A stretch of DNA of 8,665 bases, taken from NCBI GenBank assembly GCA_023231005.1, contig JALNWG010000051.1:1-8665 (forward strand). The letters are read 5' to 3'. Source of the stretch: Bacteroidales bacterium. GTDB lineage: Bacteria > Bacteroidota > Bacteroidia > Bacteroidales > FEN-979. A program made the translations under genes and the position numbers. Of the stretch, positions 1 to 5,541 are shown in pieces. How positions within the stretch are numbered: the stretch's first letter is position 1; every line of letters starts with the position of its first letter. The notes under the pieces were generated by a model. The model searched no databases and had not been told where the DNA came from. It saw only the letters and a list, made by a program, of their open reading frames with translations.

Positions 1-1
1 T

Positions 2-193
2 ATCTGGGTCCAGATGGAGATCCGGCTGGCCGAACTCAATGTTGAGATCACCAATATGAAACAGGATATGATGGTCCACAAAACCGAGAACCGCCGCGAC
101 ATGGAAACCCAGCGAACAGATATAAACACCGATATGAAAGAGATCATCCGCAAGATCGATGAAATACAAATCTATCTGAGGAATGAAGAATGA
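2..193 (+). CDS. C-terminal end of a coiled-coil protein (5' end outside window)
   Basis: An open frame enters at base 2 and stops at TGA 191-193, giving 63 residues of a protein whose start lies outside the window. It is highly charged and rich in Glu, Asp, Lys, Arg, Met and Ile, with no Pro or Gly. Ile, Leu and Met recur at roughly heptad spacing (for example EIRLAELNVEI and MKEIIRKIDEI), so a long alpha-helical coiled coil is likely. It sits just before a holin-like and a muramidase gene, a place where phage-type lysis sets often carry a small coiled-coil or spanin-like protein. That role is inference from context only. The last codons (RNEE then TGA) lie in a GAATGAGGAATTA motif whose inverted copy lies at 546-558. 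No family was recognised. Confidence 0.6.
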   Translation: MWVQMEIRLAELNVEITNMKQDMMVHKTENRRDMETQRTDINTDMKEIIRKIDEIQIYLRNEE

Positions 194-200
194 GGAATTA
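188..200. repeat. 13-bp inverted repeat, left arm (partner 546-558)
   Basis: GAATGAGGAATTA at 188-200 is the exact reverse complement of TAATTCCTCATTC at 546-558. The pair brackets the holin-like gene. The right arm is the last unit of the 14-bp tandem array. The left arm overlaps the stop codon of the upstream coiled-coil gene. Confidence 0.7.
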
Positions 201-304
201 GGAGTGAAGAATATAGAATGATTATTGACAGATAATTTGAAGCGGGGTGTTGATGGTAAAATGGGAAAGTGAAATAATTAAATATTCATCTTAAATCAGG
301 TCTT

Positions 305-502
305 ATGAAAACAAGAATACTAAAAAACTGGAGGAGTTCATTGTTGGGGTTGGCATTGCTGATCATGAGTTCAGCATTGTTATGCCTGAGGGTCATCACC
401 TTTACGGAGTATGCCATTTTTTTTCCCACCATCCTCGGATTGCTATACGTACAGGACAGCGTTTTCAAAGTGAACTCAGAAAAGCAGGAAAACAACAATT
501 GA
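305..502 (+). CDS. Small two-helix membrane protein, holin-like
   Basis: This 65-residue protein begins MKTRILKNWRSS, a basic N-terminus expected to stay in the cytoplasm. Two hydrophobic segments follow: about residues 13-30 (LLGLALLIMSSALLCL) and about 32-50 (ITFTEYAIFFPTILGLLYV). The tail is short, charged and polar (NSEKQENNN). Small size, two membrane helices, charged ends and a muramidase gene 70 bp downstream match the usual build of a phage-type holin, which opens the inner membrane so the muramidase can reach the wall. No named holin family could be assigned from sequence alone. A generic small membrane protein is the alternative. No clear Shine-Dalgarno precedes the ATG, which is normal for Bacteroidota. 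Confidence 0.6.
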   Translation: MKTRILKNWRSSLLGLALLIMSSALLCLRVITFTEYAIFFPTILGLLYVQDSVFKVNSEKQENNN

Positions 503-516
503 CCATTTTTTAACCC

Positions 517-558
517 TTAATTCCTAATTCTTAATTCCTAATTCTTAATTCCTCATTC
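517..558. repeat. Minisatellite: three 14-bp units TTAATTCCTAATTC
   Basis: Three tandem copies of TTAATTCCTAATTC lie at 517-530, 531-544 and 545-558. The first two are identical and the third has one change (A to C, TTAATTCCTCATTC). Each unit is itself close to a doubled 7-mer (TTAATTC, CTAATTC). The array fills the gap between the holin-like and muramidase genes and stops 14 bp before the muramidase ATG. Copy number in such arrays usually varies between strains. Confidence 0.85.
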
Positions 559-572
559 CTAAATTAATTTCT

Positions 573-917
573 ATGTCTTCTTTCGAACTTTTTGCAGCAA
601 AGCTTTTCCCCCTGGAGGGAGGCTTTTCGGATGATCCGAATGACCGTGGTGGCGCAACGAACCGGGGCGTTACGATCGATACCTGGCGGCAGGCAGGGTA
701 TGACAAGGATGGCGATGATGACATTGACCGGGAGGATATCCGGCTGTTATCGGTTGAAGATTGCATGAACCTGCTCCGGTATAATTACTGGAACCGGTGG
801 CGGGGGGATGAGATCAGGGATCAGCGCGTGGCCTTTATCCGGAACATCATTCGCAATGACCCGACGCAAAAGCGATTTGAAAAAGGCTGGATGAACAGGG
901 TAAATGAGTTTATTTAG
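573..917 (+). CDS. GH108-type muramidase (endolysin) with internal in-frame deletion
   Basis: The 114-residue product reads as a glycoside hydrolase family 108 (DUF847) N-acetylmuramidase. The family cleaves peptidoglycan and usually acts as a phage-type endolysin. The N-terminal half is intact: a helix, then LEGGFSDDPNDRGGATNRGVT (about 14-34) with the expected catalytic Glu at residue 15 and the conserved RGGATNRG loop. A YDKDGDDDIDREDIRLL stretch and NYWNRWRGDEIRDQRVA (71-87) follow. The C-terminal end FIRNIIRNDPTQKRFEKGWMNRVNEF (88-113) is also family-typical. The part that normally lies between these blocks (a hydrophobic helix with a Trp/Gly/Ser-rich turn and a peptidoglycan-binding stretch of roughly 55-60 residues) is absent, although the frame is kept. 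Family members are usually about 160-180 residues. The enzyme is therefore probably inactive or altered, and may be a decaying gene. It follows the holin-like gene at 70 bp. Confidence 0.8.
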   Translation: MSSFELFAAKLFPLEGGFSDDPNDRGGATNRGVTIDTWRQAGYDKDGDDDIDREDIRLLSVEDCMNLLRYNYWNRWRGDEIRDQRVAFIRNIIRNDPTQKRFEKGWMNRVNEFI

Positions 918-932
918 AAAGGCCCTGGTCAT

Positions 933-954
933 AATCATGGCCAAGGCCATGATT
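933..954. repeat. Perfect 10-bp palindrome after the muramidase gene
   Basis: AATCATGGCC (933-942) and GGCCATGATT (945-954) are perfect inverted repeats separated by AA. As RNA they would form a 9-bp stem with a CAAG loop. No T-run follows, so this is a poor intrinsic terminator on either strand. It could be a factor-dependent end of the lysis set or a protein-binding palindrome. Confidence 0.6.
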
Positions 955-956
955 CT

Positions 957-983
957 TCATATCACGTCTTCCCGTCATATCAC
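957..983. repeat. Short repeat left of the ABC operon (relative of the 3209 and 3403 copies)
   Basis: TCACGTCTTCCCGTCA (962-977) differs at two positions from TCACGCATTCCCGTCA (3403-3418), whose exact inverted copy lies at 3210-3225. It sits inside a direct repeat of TCATATCAC (957-965 and 975-983, period 18). The ABC operon is thus bordered on both sides by related short repeats in opposite orientation. Confidence 0.5.
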
Positions 984-1044
984 ATCTATTGTCAAATTTT
1001 TAAAGTAAATTTACAGAATTCCTGACGATATATTATAGAATCTT

Positions 1045-2508
1045 ATGCTGAAACTGTTACAACTACAGATCAAAGAAAGTTTAAGATCGAATTTTTGGCA
1101 AAAAAGACTTTGGTTAAATATCGTGCTGGCTATTTTTGGTTTATACCTGCTCCTGAATATTGCTGTCTTAGGATATATGTCTGATAACCTTATCGCAAAA
1201 CAATTTCCCGGCAGGGATCTGGTCGTCACTTTCACTTCGCTCCTGCTCTACTTTTTCCTTACAGACCTCCTCATTCGATTCATTTTTGTGAAGGTCCCTG
1301 TCTTATCCATCCGACCTTTCCTGACTCTCCCGGTCAACAGAAGTACCCTTATTCATTATCCTTTAATCAGGAGCATTACCACATTTTACAATCTTTTCCC
1401 CCCGCTACTGATCATTCCATTTTTCTTTAAAGTGATCTGGCTCTCATATCCGGTTTTGTTCAGCATTACCTGGCTCTTTACTGTCCTATGCCTTTCTTTG
1501 ATAAATATCTTCCTGAATGTTTCACTGAAGAAATATTTCCTTAAGCAACCGCTTTTGATCCTTATTCTATTAGCTGTCATTGGTATATCCCTGAATTTCG
1601 ATTTTAAAGGTCATTACTTCCTTTCAGGGTATTTTTCAAGGGCAATTATGAGAGTAGCATCGGCACCCTTACTTGCGATCATCCCCATCGCCATGGTCAT
1701 TCTTGCTTATATACTGGGGTACACTATCTTAAAAAGAGGAACGTACATGGAAGAGAATAGTGCAATTAAAATCCGTGGCACTTCCGTGTTTTCCTTACTC
1801 ACACAATTTGGGGAGACGGGCATCCTGATACGTACTGAAATCCTGCTTATCATCCGTAACCAGCGTCCCCGCTCAACGCTGATGTTTACACTCTTCATCT
1901 TCGTTTATGCCTGGACCATATACAACCAGGGAAAACAGGCACATTTTCCTGCGCTCATGTTTGTGGGTTTTCTGCTGACTGCTCCTCTTTCGATTACCTA
2001 TGGACAATACACCTTTGCCTGGGAAGGTCGTTTCTTCGACTTTTATCTTGCCAACAATATTTCACCATTCAGTTACTTAAGGGCAAAATACATCCTGTTG
2101 GGTTCAAGCGGGATTATCACGTTCTTGATCACCCTGCCCTTCGTCTTTCTGAATTACCAGATTGCCCTGATCAATATGGTCATGCTTCTCTACAATATAG
2201 GGATCACATCAATAATTTTACTGTTCATCTGTACCTTTAATACTAAAAGCCTTGACCTCAGTTCGACCCAATTCATGAACTACCAGGGAATGAGCCTGAA
2301 CCAATGGCTGATAGTGATCCCGCTTTTCAGTGGTGTTGCACTTATTTTTCTTGTTGCATGGCTTCTGGGTAATATTGAATACACAACATGGATATTCGGA
2401 ATTACAGGTCTGTTGGGAATTATTTTTCACAGGTCTCTGTTAAGACTTATTACAAAACAGTTCATTCGGAGAAAATACACAATGGCCTGCAATTTCAGAC
2501 AGATATAG
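1045..2508 (+). CDS. ABC transporter permease, DUF5687 family
   Basis: This 487-residue integral membrane protein has about twelve hydrophobic helices. Approximate positions are 23-46, 60-83, 108-130, 132-158, 167-187, 203-228, 276-295, 302-320, 350-370, 376-402, 420-445 and 450-468, with a polar stretch around 230-270. The N-terminus (MLKLLQLQIKESLRS, then a helix and a basic loop) and the segment around residues 85-105 (VPVLSIRPFLTLPVNRS) match my memory of DUF5687, a Bacteroidota family regarded as ABC exporter permeases. The length is normal for that family. The ATPase gene follows 6 bp after the TAG, so the two form an operon and presumably an inner-membrane exporter. The substrate cannot be read from sequence. 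The last eight or so residues after RRKYTM look non-conserved. No convincing promoter was found in the 127 bp upstream. Confidence 0.8.
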   Translation: MLKLLQLQIKESLRSNFWQKRLWLNIVLAIFGLYLLLNIAVLGYMSDNLIAKQFPGRDLVVTFTSLLLYFFLTDLLIRFIFVKVPVLSIRPFLTLPVNRSTLIHYPLIRSITTFYNLFPPLLIIPFFFKVIWLSYPVLFSITWLFTVLCLSLINIFLNVSLKKYFLKQPLLILILLAVIGISLNFDFKGHYFLSGYFSRAIMRVASAPLLAIIPIAMVILAYILGYTILKRGTYMEENSAIKIRGTSVFSLLTQFGETGILIRTEILLIIRNQRPRSTLMFTLFIFVYAWTIYNQGKQAHFPALMFVGFLLTAPLSITYGQYTFAWEGRFFDFYLANNISPFSYLRAKYILLGSSGIITFLITLPFVFLNYQIALINMVMLLYNIGITSIILLFICTFNTKSLDLSSTQFMNYQGMSLNQWLIVIPLFSGVALIFLVAWLLGNIEYTTWIFGITGLLGIIFHRSLLRLITKQFIRRKYTMACNFRQI

Positions 2509-2514
2509 TTCATT

Positions 2515-3204
2515 ATGATCGAATTTAACAATATCACCAAGGTTTATGGTAAAAAGACAGCCCTTTCGGTTGACCAGCTTCACATCAATAAACGTCAGTG
2601 TGTCGGTATCGTAGGTAACAATGGCGCGGGCAAGACCACGATGTTGAGTCTTATCCTTGATCTTATAAAAGCTACAACAGGAATTGTAAGATTTAAAGGA
2701 GCACCGGTCTCCGTGAGCGACGATTGGAAAAATTATATTGGTTCCTACCTTAATGAAGGTTTCCTTATTCCCTTTCTCACTCCTTTTGAATATTTGGAAT
2801 TCGTTGCCTCACTGCATGGCAGGAACCGTTCCGATCTCGATTCCTTCCTGATTGATAATGCCTCCTTCTACAATGATGATATTCATTCCGGCAAATTTAT
2901 CCGCCAGCTTTCTTCGGGTAACAAAAACAAGATCGGTATCCTGGCTGCGATACTGGCTTCTCCCGAACTCATTATACTCGACGAGCCCTTTGCAAACCTC
3001 GACCCTGGTTCACAAGCATGGTTAAAAGATAAGCTGCGGAATCTTTACAACTCCGGTGCGACAATGATCATTTCAAGTCACGACCTGCGCCATGTCACGG
3101 ATATCTGCTCCCGGATCATAGTCCTTGAAGAAGGAAAAATCGTCATGGACGTAATTACCGGATCGGGAACCCTGAATGAACTGGAAAGTTATTTTAGGCG
3201 ATGA
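2515..3204 (+). CDS. ABC transporter ATP-binding protein
   Basis: This 229-residue nucleotide-binding subunit is a normal length for a stand-alone ABC ATPase. Walker A is GNNGAGKTT (34-42), the ABC signature is LSSGNKNK (132-139), Walker B is LIILDEP (152-158) with the catalytic Glu157, the D-loop is NLDP (161-164) and the H-loop His is 189 in SSHD. In the Q-loop region (YLNEGF, 78-83) the usual Gln appears replaced by Asn80 or Glu81, seen in some exporter ATPases. It hydrolyses ATP to drive the permease encoded just upstream; the 6-bp spacing supports translational coupling. The CcmA-like layout fits drug, lipid or peptide export, but no substrate is implied. The start at 2515 is the first ATG after the permease stop and gives a family-typical N-terminus (MIEFNNITKVYGKKTAL). 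Confidence 0.93.
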   Translation: MIEFNNITKVYGKKTALSVDQLHINKRQCVGIVGNNGAGKTTMLSLILDLIKATTGIVRFKGAPVSVSDDWKNYIGSYLNEGFLIPFLTPFEYLEFVASLHGRNRSDLDSFLIDNASFYNDDIHSGKFIRQLSSGNKNKIGILAAILASPELIILDEPFANLDPGSQAWLKDKLRNLYNSGATMIISSHDLRHVTDICSRIIVLEEGKIVMDVITGSGTLNELESYFRR

Positions 3205-3208
3205 AGAC

Positions 3209-3225
3209 GTGACGGGAATGCGTGA
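3209..3225. repeat. 17-bp inverted repeat, left arm (partner 3403-3419)
   Basis: GTGACGGGAATGCGTGA is the exact reverse complement of bases 3403-3419. It begins five bases after the stop of the ABC ATPase gene. A diverged relative lies at 962-977 on the other side of the operon. Confidence 0.85.
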
Positions 3226-3402
3226 TGGACGTAATAGACAAGGTGTAAAATGGCAGACAGGTCAACCTCTATATGCAGATTAACGTATATTTATTCTCTT
3301 GATAAAAACAATTAATAGAGGAGCCTCATTAGAAGATGAGAAGAATAAATGCTATCCGGGCGGCACGATGGCAGCTTTTAATCATAGACACTTAGGAGTT
3401 CG

Positions 3403-3419
3403 TCACGCATTCCCGTCAC
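3403..3419. repeat. 17-bp inverted repeat, right arm (partner 3209-3225)
   Basis: TCACGCATTCCCGTCAC is the perfect inverted partner of 3209-3225. The two arms bracket 177 bp of non-coding DNA. The flanks outside the arms do not form an obvious target-site duplication. Confidence 0.85.
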
Positions 3420-3557
3420 TTTTTCAACAAAGCAATCGACTCCAGATAAAATCTACCCCATCACCATACCAGTTAGAGTCGTTAACACGGCTGAGCACTA
3501 CGTGATTCGAATTGTCGGTAAAAATTGCAGGTGGATCCCCAATGCATGGAAATGTAT

Positions 3558-3583
3558 GGAGTTCGGAATACCCCGAGTACTCC
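3558..3583. repeat. Bulged hairpin, possible small-RNA element
   Basis: GGAGT (3558-3562) pairs with ACTCC (3579-3583). The inner TCGG (3563-3566) pairs with CCGA (3573-3576), leaving a two-base bulge (GT). The stem can be extended outward by ATGT (3552-3555) with ACAT (3587-3590). No T-run is adjacent. It could belong to an RNA made on either strand. Confidence 0.4.
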
Positions 3584-3699
3584 ACGACATGTTTGTAGTT
3601 GGAACATCCTGAATATACAGATGTCAGGGGTTAGTTGAACGTAAATGAAGCGTATTTTCCCGGCATAGAGCAAGCACTTTCTTAAACTAGAAAATCCCG

Positions 3700-3730
3700 C
3701 AAAGTTACCTGCGAAAAATTCGGTTAAAAA
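3700..3730 (-). promoter_or_regulatory. Candidate minus-strand Bacteroidota promoter
   Basis: Read on the minus strand, bases 3707 down to 3700 spell TAACTTTG, a full match to the Bacteroidota -7 consensus TAnnTTTG. Nineteen bases upstream, the -33 position reads TTTT (3730-3727) rather than TTTG. Transcription would run leftward into a stretch without a gene, so any product would be an RNA. This is based on motif and spacing only. Confidence 0.3.
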
Positions 3731-3768
3731 AGTTGTAAAACTCTAAACGGTTTACTCAAGCGATTCGG

Positions 3769-3801
3769 GCGTTCGTCTTTCGACGGAACGCTCTTTTTTT
3801 T
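3769..3801 (+). terminator. Strong intrinsic terminator (plus strand)
   Basis: GCGTTCGTC (3769-3777) pairs with GAC and GAACGC (3782-3784 and 3786-3791) with one bulged G and a TTTC loop. Eight T residues (3794-3801) follow after TC. No A-run precedes the stem, so it acts on the plus strand only. The nearest plus-strand gene ends 565 bp upstream at 3204. Confidence 0.85.
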
Positions 3802-3840
3802 GGTCGTAAAGGCAAACAGAAATAGTGTCCTTTATTATTA

Positions 3841-3978
3841 TGGCATCCGGACGGGTTCCGGGCAATGGGTTTTATAGTGTAATCACCTGCCGGATGGCTT
3901 AATGCGGGGATTCCCCCTTCTCCTTGAGGAGAAGGGTTAGGGGATGAGGTGGATGCCAGGTGGGCGGCTTCTTTTTTT
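3841..3978 (+). other. Foldable block with GC-rich palindrome and T-tail; possible ncRNA
   Basis: TGGCATCC (3841-3848) and GGATGCCA (3951-3958) form a perfect 8-bp closing stem. Inside is a very strong hairpin, CCCTTCTCC (3915-3923), loop TTGA, GGAGAAGGG (3928-3936). CATCCGG (3844-3850) can instead pair with CCGGATG (3890-3896), so two exclusive folds share the same bases. A run of seven T (3972-3978) follows 13 bases after the closing stem. No coding frame fits. The CCCTTCTCC palindrome also resembles dispersed intergenic palindromes of bacterial genomes, so a REP-like repeat is the main alternative to an RNA gene. Confidence 0.4.
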
Positions 3979-4051
3979 ATCGGATTGTTTTTGAATCTAT
4001 AAAAGTTTGTACTTTAGTAAGGAAAAGTTAAGGGCGCTTTAATGGAGGCAC

Positions 4052-4170
4052 CTCTGGATTTGGCTAACCAATCACGAAAAAGGGTGAGATAATAAATTGA
4101 AAATGCCCGTGTATCATTGATAATGACAATGGACCCGCTATTGATCGGTTGGCGAGTTGTCGGCGGTAAT
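4052..4170. repeat. 119-bp direct repeat, left copy, flanking the R-M operon
   Basis: Bases 4052-4170 match 6532-6650 at 113 of 119 positions without gaps, at an exact offset of 2480 bp. Similarity starts abruptly at CTCTGGATTTGGC and ends at GTAAT. Within this copy GCTAACC-A-ATCA (4063-4074) can pair with TGAT-C-GGTTGGC (4142-4153) in 11 of 12 positions, one of them G-T. A small hairpin TCATT-gat-AATGA lies at 4114-4126. The six differences, read on the minus strand in the one long open frame, change amino acids or create a stop, so the element does not look protein-coding. It is probably a recombination or insertion site bounding the cassette. Confidence 0.9.
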
Positions 4171-4190
4171 GGCAGGAAAGACACAGCTAC

Positions 4191-4221
4191 TTTGAAAATC
4201 TGAAAAAAAATCGGATATTTG
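4191..4221 (+). promoter_or_regulatory. Bacteroidota-type promoter of the R-M operon
   Basis: TTTG (4191-4194), a 19-base spacer and GATATTTG (4214-4221) match the Bacteroidota TTTG-N19-TAnnTTTG promoter with one mismatch (G for the first T). Initiation about seven bases on would give a leader of roughly 20 nt before the ATG at 4249. It lies between the left 119-bp repeat and the first gene, so the operon carries its own promoter. Confidence 0.55.
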
Positions 4222-4248
4222 AGCAACTTTGTATAAATTGAAAATAGA

Positions 4249-5541
4249 ATGAAAACACTTCATAAAATAATAAATGGGGACAGTAGACAAATGACTGAAT
4301 TACCTGACAATTCGGTTCATTTGGCGATTACTTCTCCTCCATACTGGCAACTGAAGGACTACGGAACTGACAATCAAATTGGTTTCCACGACAGTTATGA
4401 AAATTACATCAACAACCTGAATTTAGTTTGGAAAGAGTGCTACCGCACTCTTCACAATGGTTGCAGGTTATGTATAAATATTGGTGACCAATTTGCAAGA
4501 GCAGTTTATTATGGTCGTTATAAAGTAATTCCCATCCGAGAAGAAATCATTAAGTTCTGCGAAAATGTGGGTTTTGACTACATGGGCGCTATTATATGGC
4601 AAAAAGTAACGACTTCAAACACTACAGGCGGTGGTGTTCAAATGGGTTCATATCCTTATCCAAGAAACGGTATTTTGAAACTTGACTATGAATTTATTCT
4701 CATTTTTAAAAAACTTGGTGACGCACCAAAACCATCAAAAGATCAGAAAGAACTTTCTAAAATGACTGCCGAAGAATGGAACACTTACTTTGCAGGACAT
4801 TGGAATTTTGCAGGGGCGAGACAGAATGGGCATATTGCTATGTTTCCCGAAGAATTACCAAGAAGGCTAATAAAAATGTTTTCATTTGTTGATGAAACGG
4901 TACTTGATCCATTTGCCGGAAGCGGAACAACTTCGCTTGCAGCGAAAAACCTTGACCGCAATTCTGTTGGGTTTGAAATCAACCCTGAGTTTGTTCCATT
5001 TATAAAAGAGAAACTTGATGTTAATCAAAAAGATATAAATGGAACGACATACGAATTTTTAACGCAACACAAGCAGGAAATTGATTTTGAAAAAGCGATT
5101 TCAAGACTTCCTTACATTTTCAAGGATCCACATATCCTTGACAAAAAAATGGATGTAAAGAAATTACAATTCGGATCCAAAATTGACAAGGATAGCCCAA
5201 CACAACGAGAAGAACTCTTTATAGTTAAAGAAGTTATTAACTCAGAAAAAATCAGATTGAGCAACGACCTTACCATAAAACTAATTGGGATTAAAGAAGA
5301 CCCGATAATTAATGGGAAAGCAGTATCTTTTCTTACTGATATGACTAAAGGGAAAAGAGTATTTCTAAAGTTTGATAATATAAAATATGATGCAGAAAAT
5401 AACTTGCTTTGCTATCTGTATTTAGAAAATAAAACTTTTATCAATGCTCATTTAGTTAAAAGTGGTTTGGTGAAAGTAGATAATTGCCTTGACTTCAAAT
5501 ACAAACAAAAATTTCAAAATTTAGTAGATTCAAAATTCTGA
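4249..5541 (+). CDS. Type II DNA methyltransferase (beta class, N4-C or N6-A) with SNase-like C-terminal domain
   Basis: This 430-residue enzyme transfers methyl groups from S-adenosylmethionine to an exocyclic amino group in the recognition site and protects it from the endonuclease encoded downstream. The catalytic motif TSPPYW (28-33) precedes the AdoMet motif DPFAGSGTT (220-228), the beta-class order. TSPPY is common in N4-cytosine enzymes but N6-adenine cannot be excluded. HWNF (184-187) and MFPEELPRRLIKMFS (198-212) are typical of the family. The methylase fold ends near residue 257. Residues about 322-425 (VINSEKIRL, then KLIGIK, GKRVFLKF, NNLLCYLYL and INAHLVKSGLVKV) follow the staphylococcal-nuclease pattern. 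There the catalytic Arg, Asp and Arg positions read Lys344, Lys349 and Asn385, so this tail is probably a binding OB-fold without nuclease activity. It is the first gene of the R-M operon; its TGA overlaps the likely start of the next gene. Confidence 0.88.
   Translation: MKTLHKIINGDSRQMTELPDNSVHLAITSPPYWQLKDYGTDNQIGFHDSYENYINNLNLVWKECYRTLHNGCRLCINIGDQFARAVYYGRYKVIPIREEIIKFCENVGFDYMGAIIWQKVTTSNTTGGGVQMGSYPYPRNGILKLDYEFILIFKKLGDAPKPSKDQKELSKMTAEEWNTYFAGHWNFAGARQNGHIAMFPEELPRRLIKMFSFVDETVLDPFAGSGTTSLAAKNLDRNSVGFEINPEFVPFIKEKLDVNQKDINGTTYEFLTQHKQEIDFEKAISRLPYIFKDPHILDKKMDVKKLQFGSKIDKDSPTQREELFIVKEVINSEKIRLSNDLTIKLIGIKEDPIINGKAVSFLTDMTKGKRVFLKFDNIKYDAENNLLCYLYLENKTFINAHLVKSGLVKVDNCLDFKYKQKFQNLVDSKF

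Larger units (their letters stand above)
3226..3768. other. Intergenic stretch with no supported gene
   Basis: About 540 bp in which no frame gives a convincing protein. A TTG-started frame (3299-3505) has no recognisable features. An open frame 3388-3612 encodes 74 codons with no early start codon. What can be seen is the right arm of the 17-bp inverted repeat (3403-3419), a bulged hairpin at 3558-3583, and a Bacteroidota-type -7 box on the minus strand near 3700-3707. The stretch ends at a strong plus-strand terminator (3769-3801). It may contain a small RNA or the decayed remains of a gene. Confidence 0.5.

Noticed and set aside
933..954. Intrinsic terminator for the lysis genes
   Set aside because: The palindrome is perfect but no T-run follows on either strand.
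3299..3505. 68-codon plus-strand frame as a gene
   Set aside because: It starts with TTG, has no recognisable motif, and runs through the right arm of the 17-bp inverted repeat; it reads as non-coding.
3388..3612. 74-codon open frame containing a protein-like stretch (IPVRVVNTAEHYVIRIVGKN)
   Set aside because: There is no ATG or early start, no neighbour context and no family recognised. It could be a gene remnant but is not strong enough to annotate.
3986..4016. Promoter TTTG with TACTTTAG upstream of the left repeat
   Set aside because: The spacer is about 16 rather than 19 bases and the -7 box has a mismatch; the 4191-4221 candidate is clearly better.
4052..4170. Calling the 119-bp element a true integron attC site
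   Set aside because: The ends do not satisfy GTTRRRY/RYYYAAC and no integrase gene is present in the window; only attC-like is justified.
4014..4226. Minus-strand 70-codon frame across the left 119-bp repeat
   Set aside because: The differences between the two repeat copies change residues, and the right copy has a stop in the same frame, so selection on protein is not seen.
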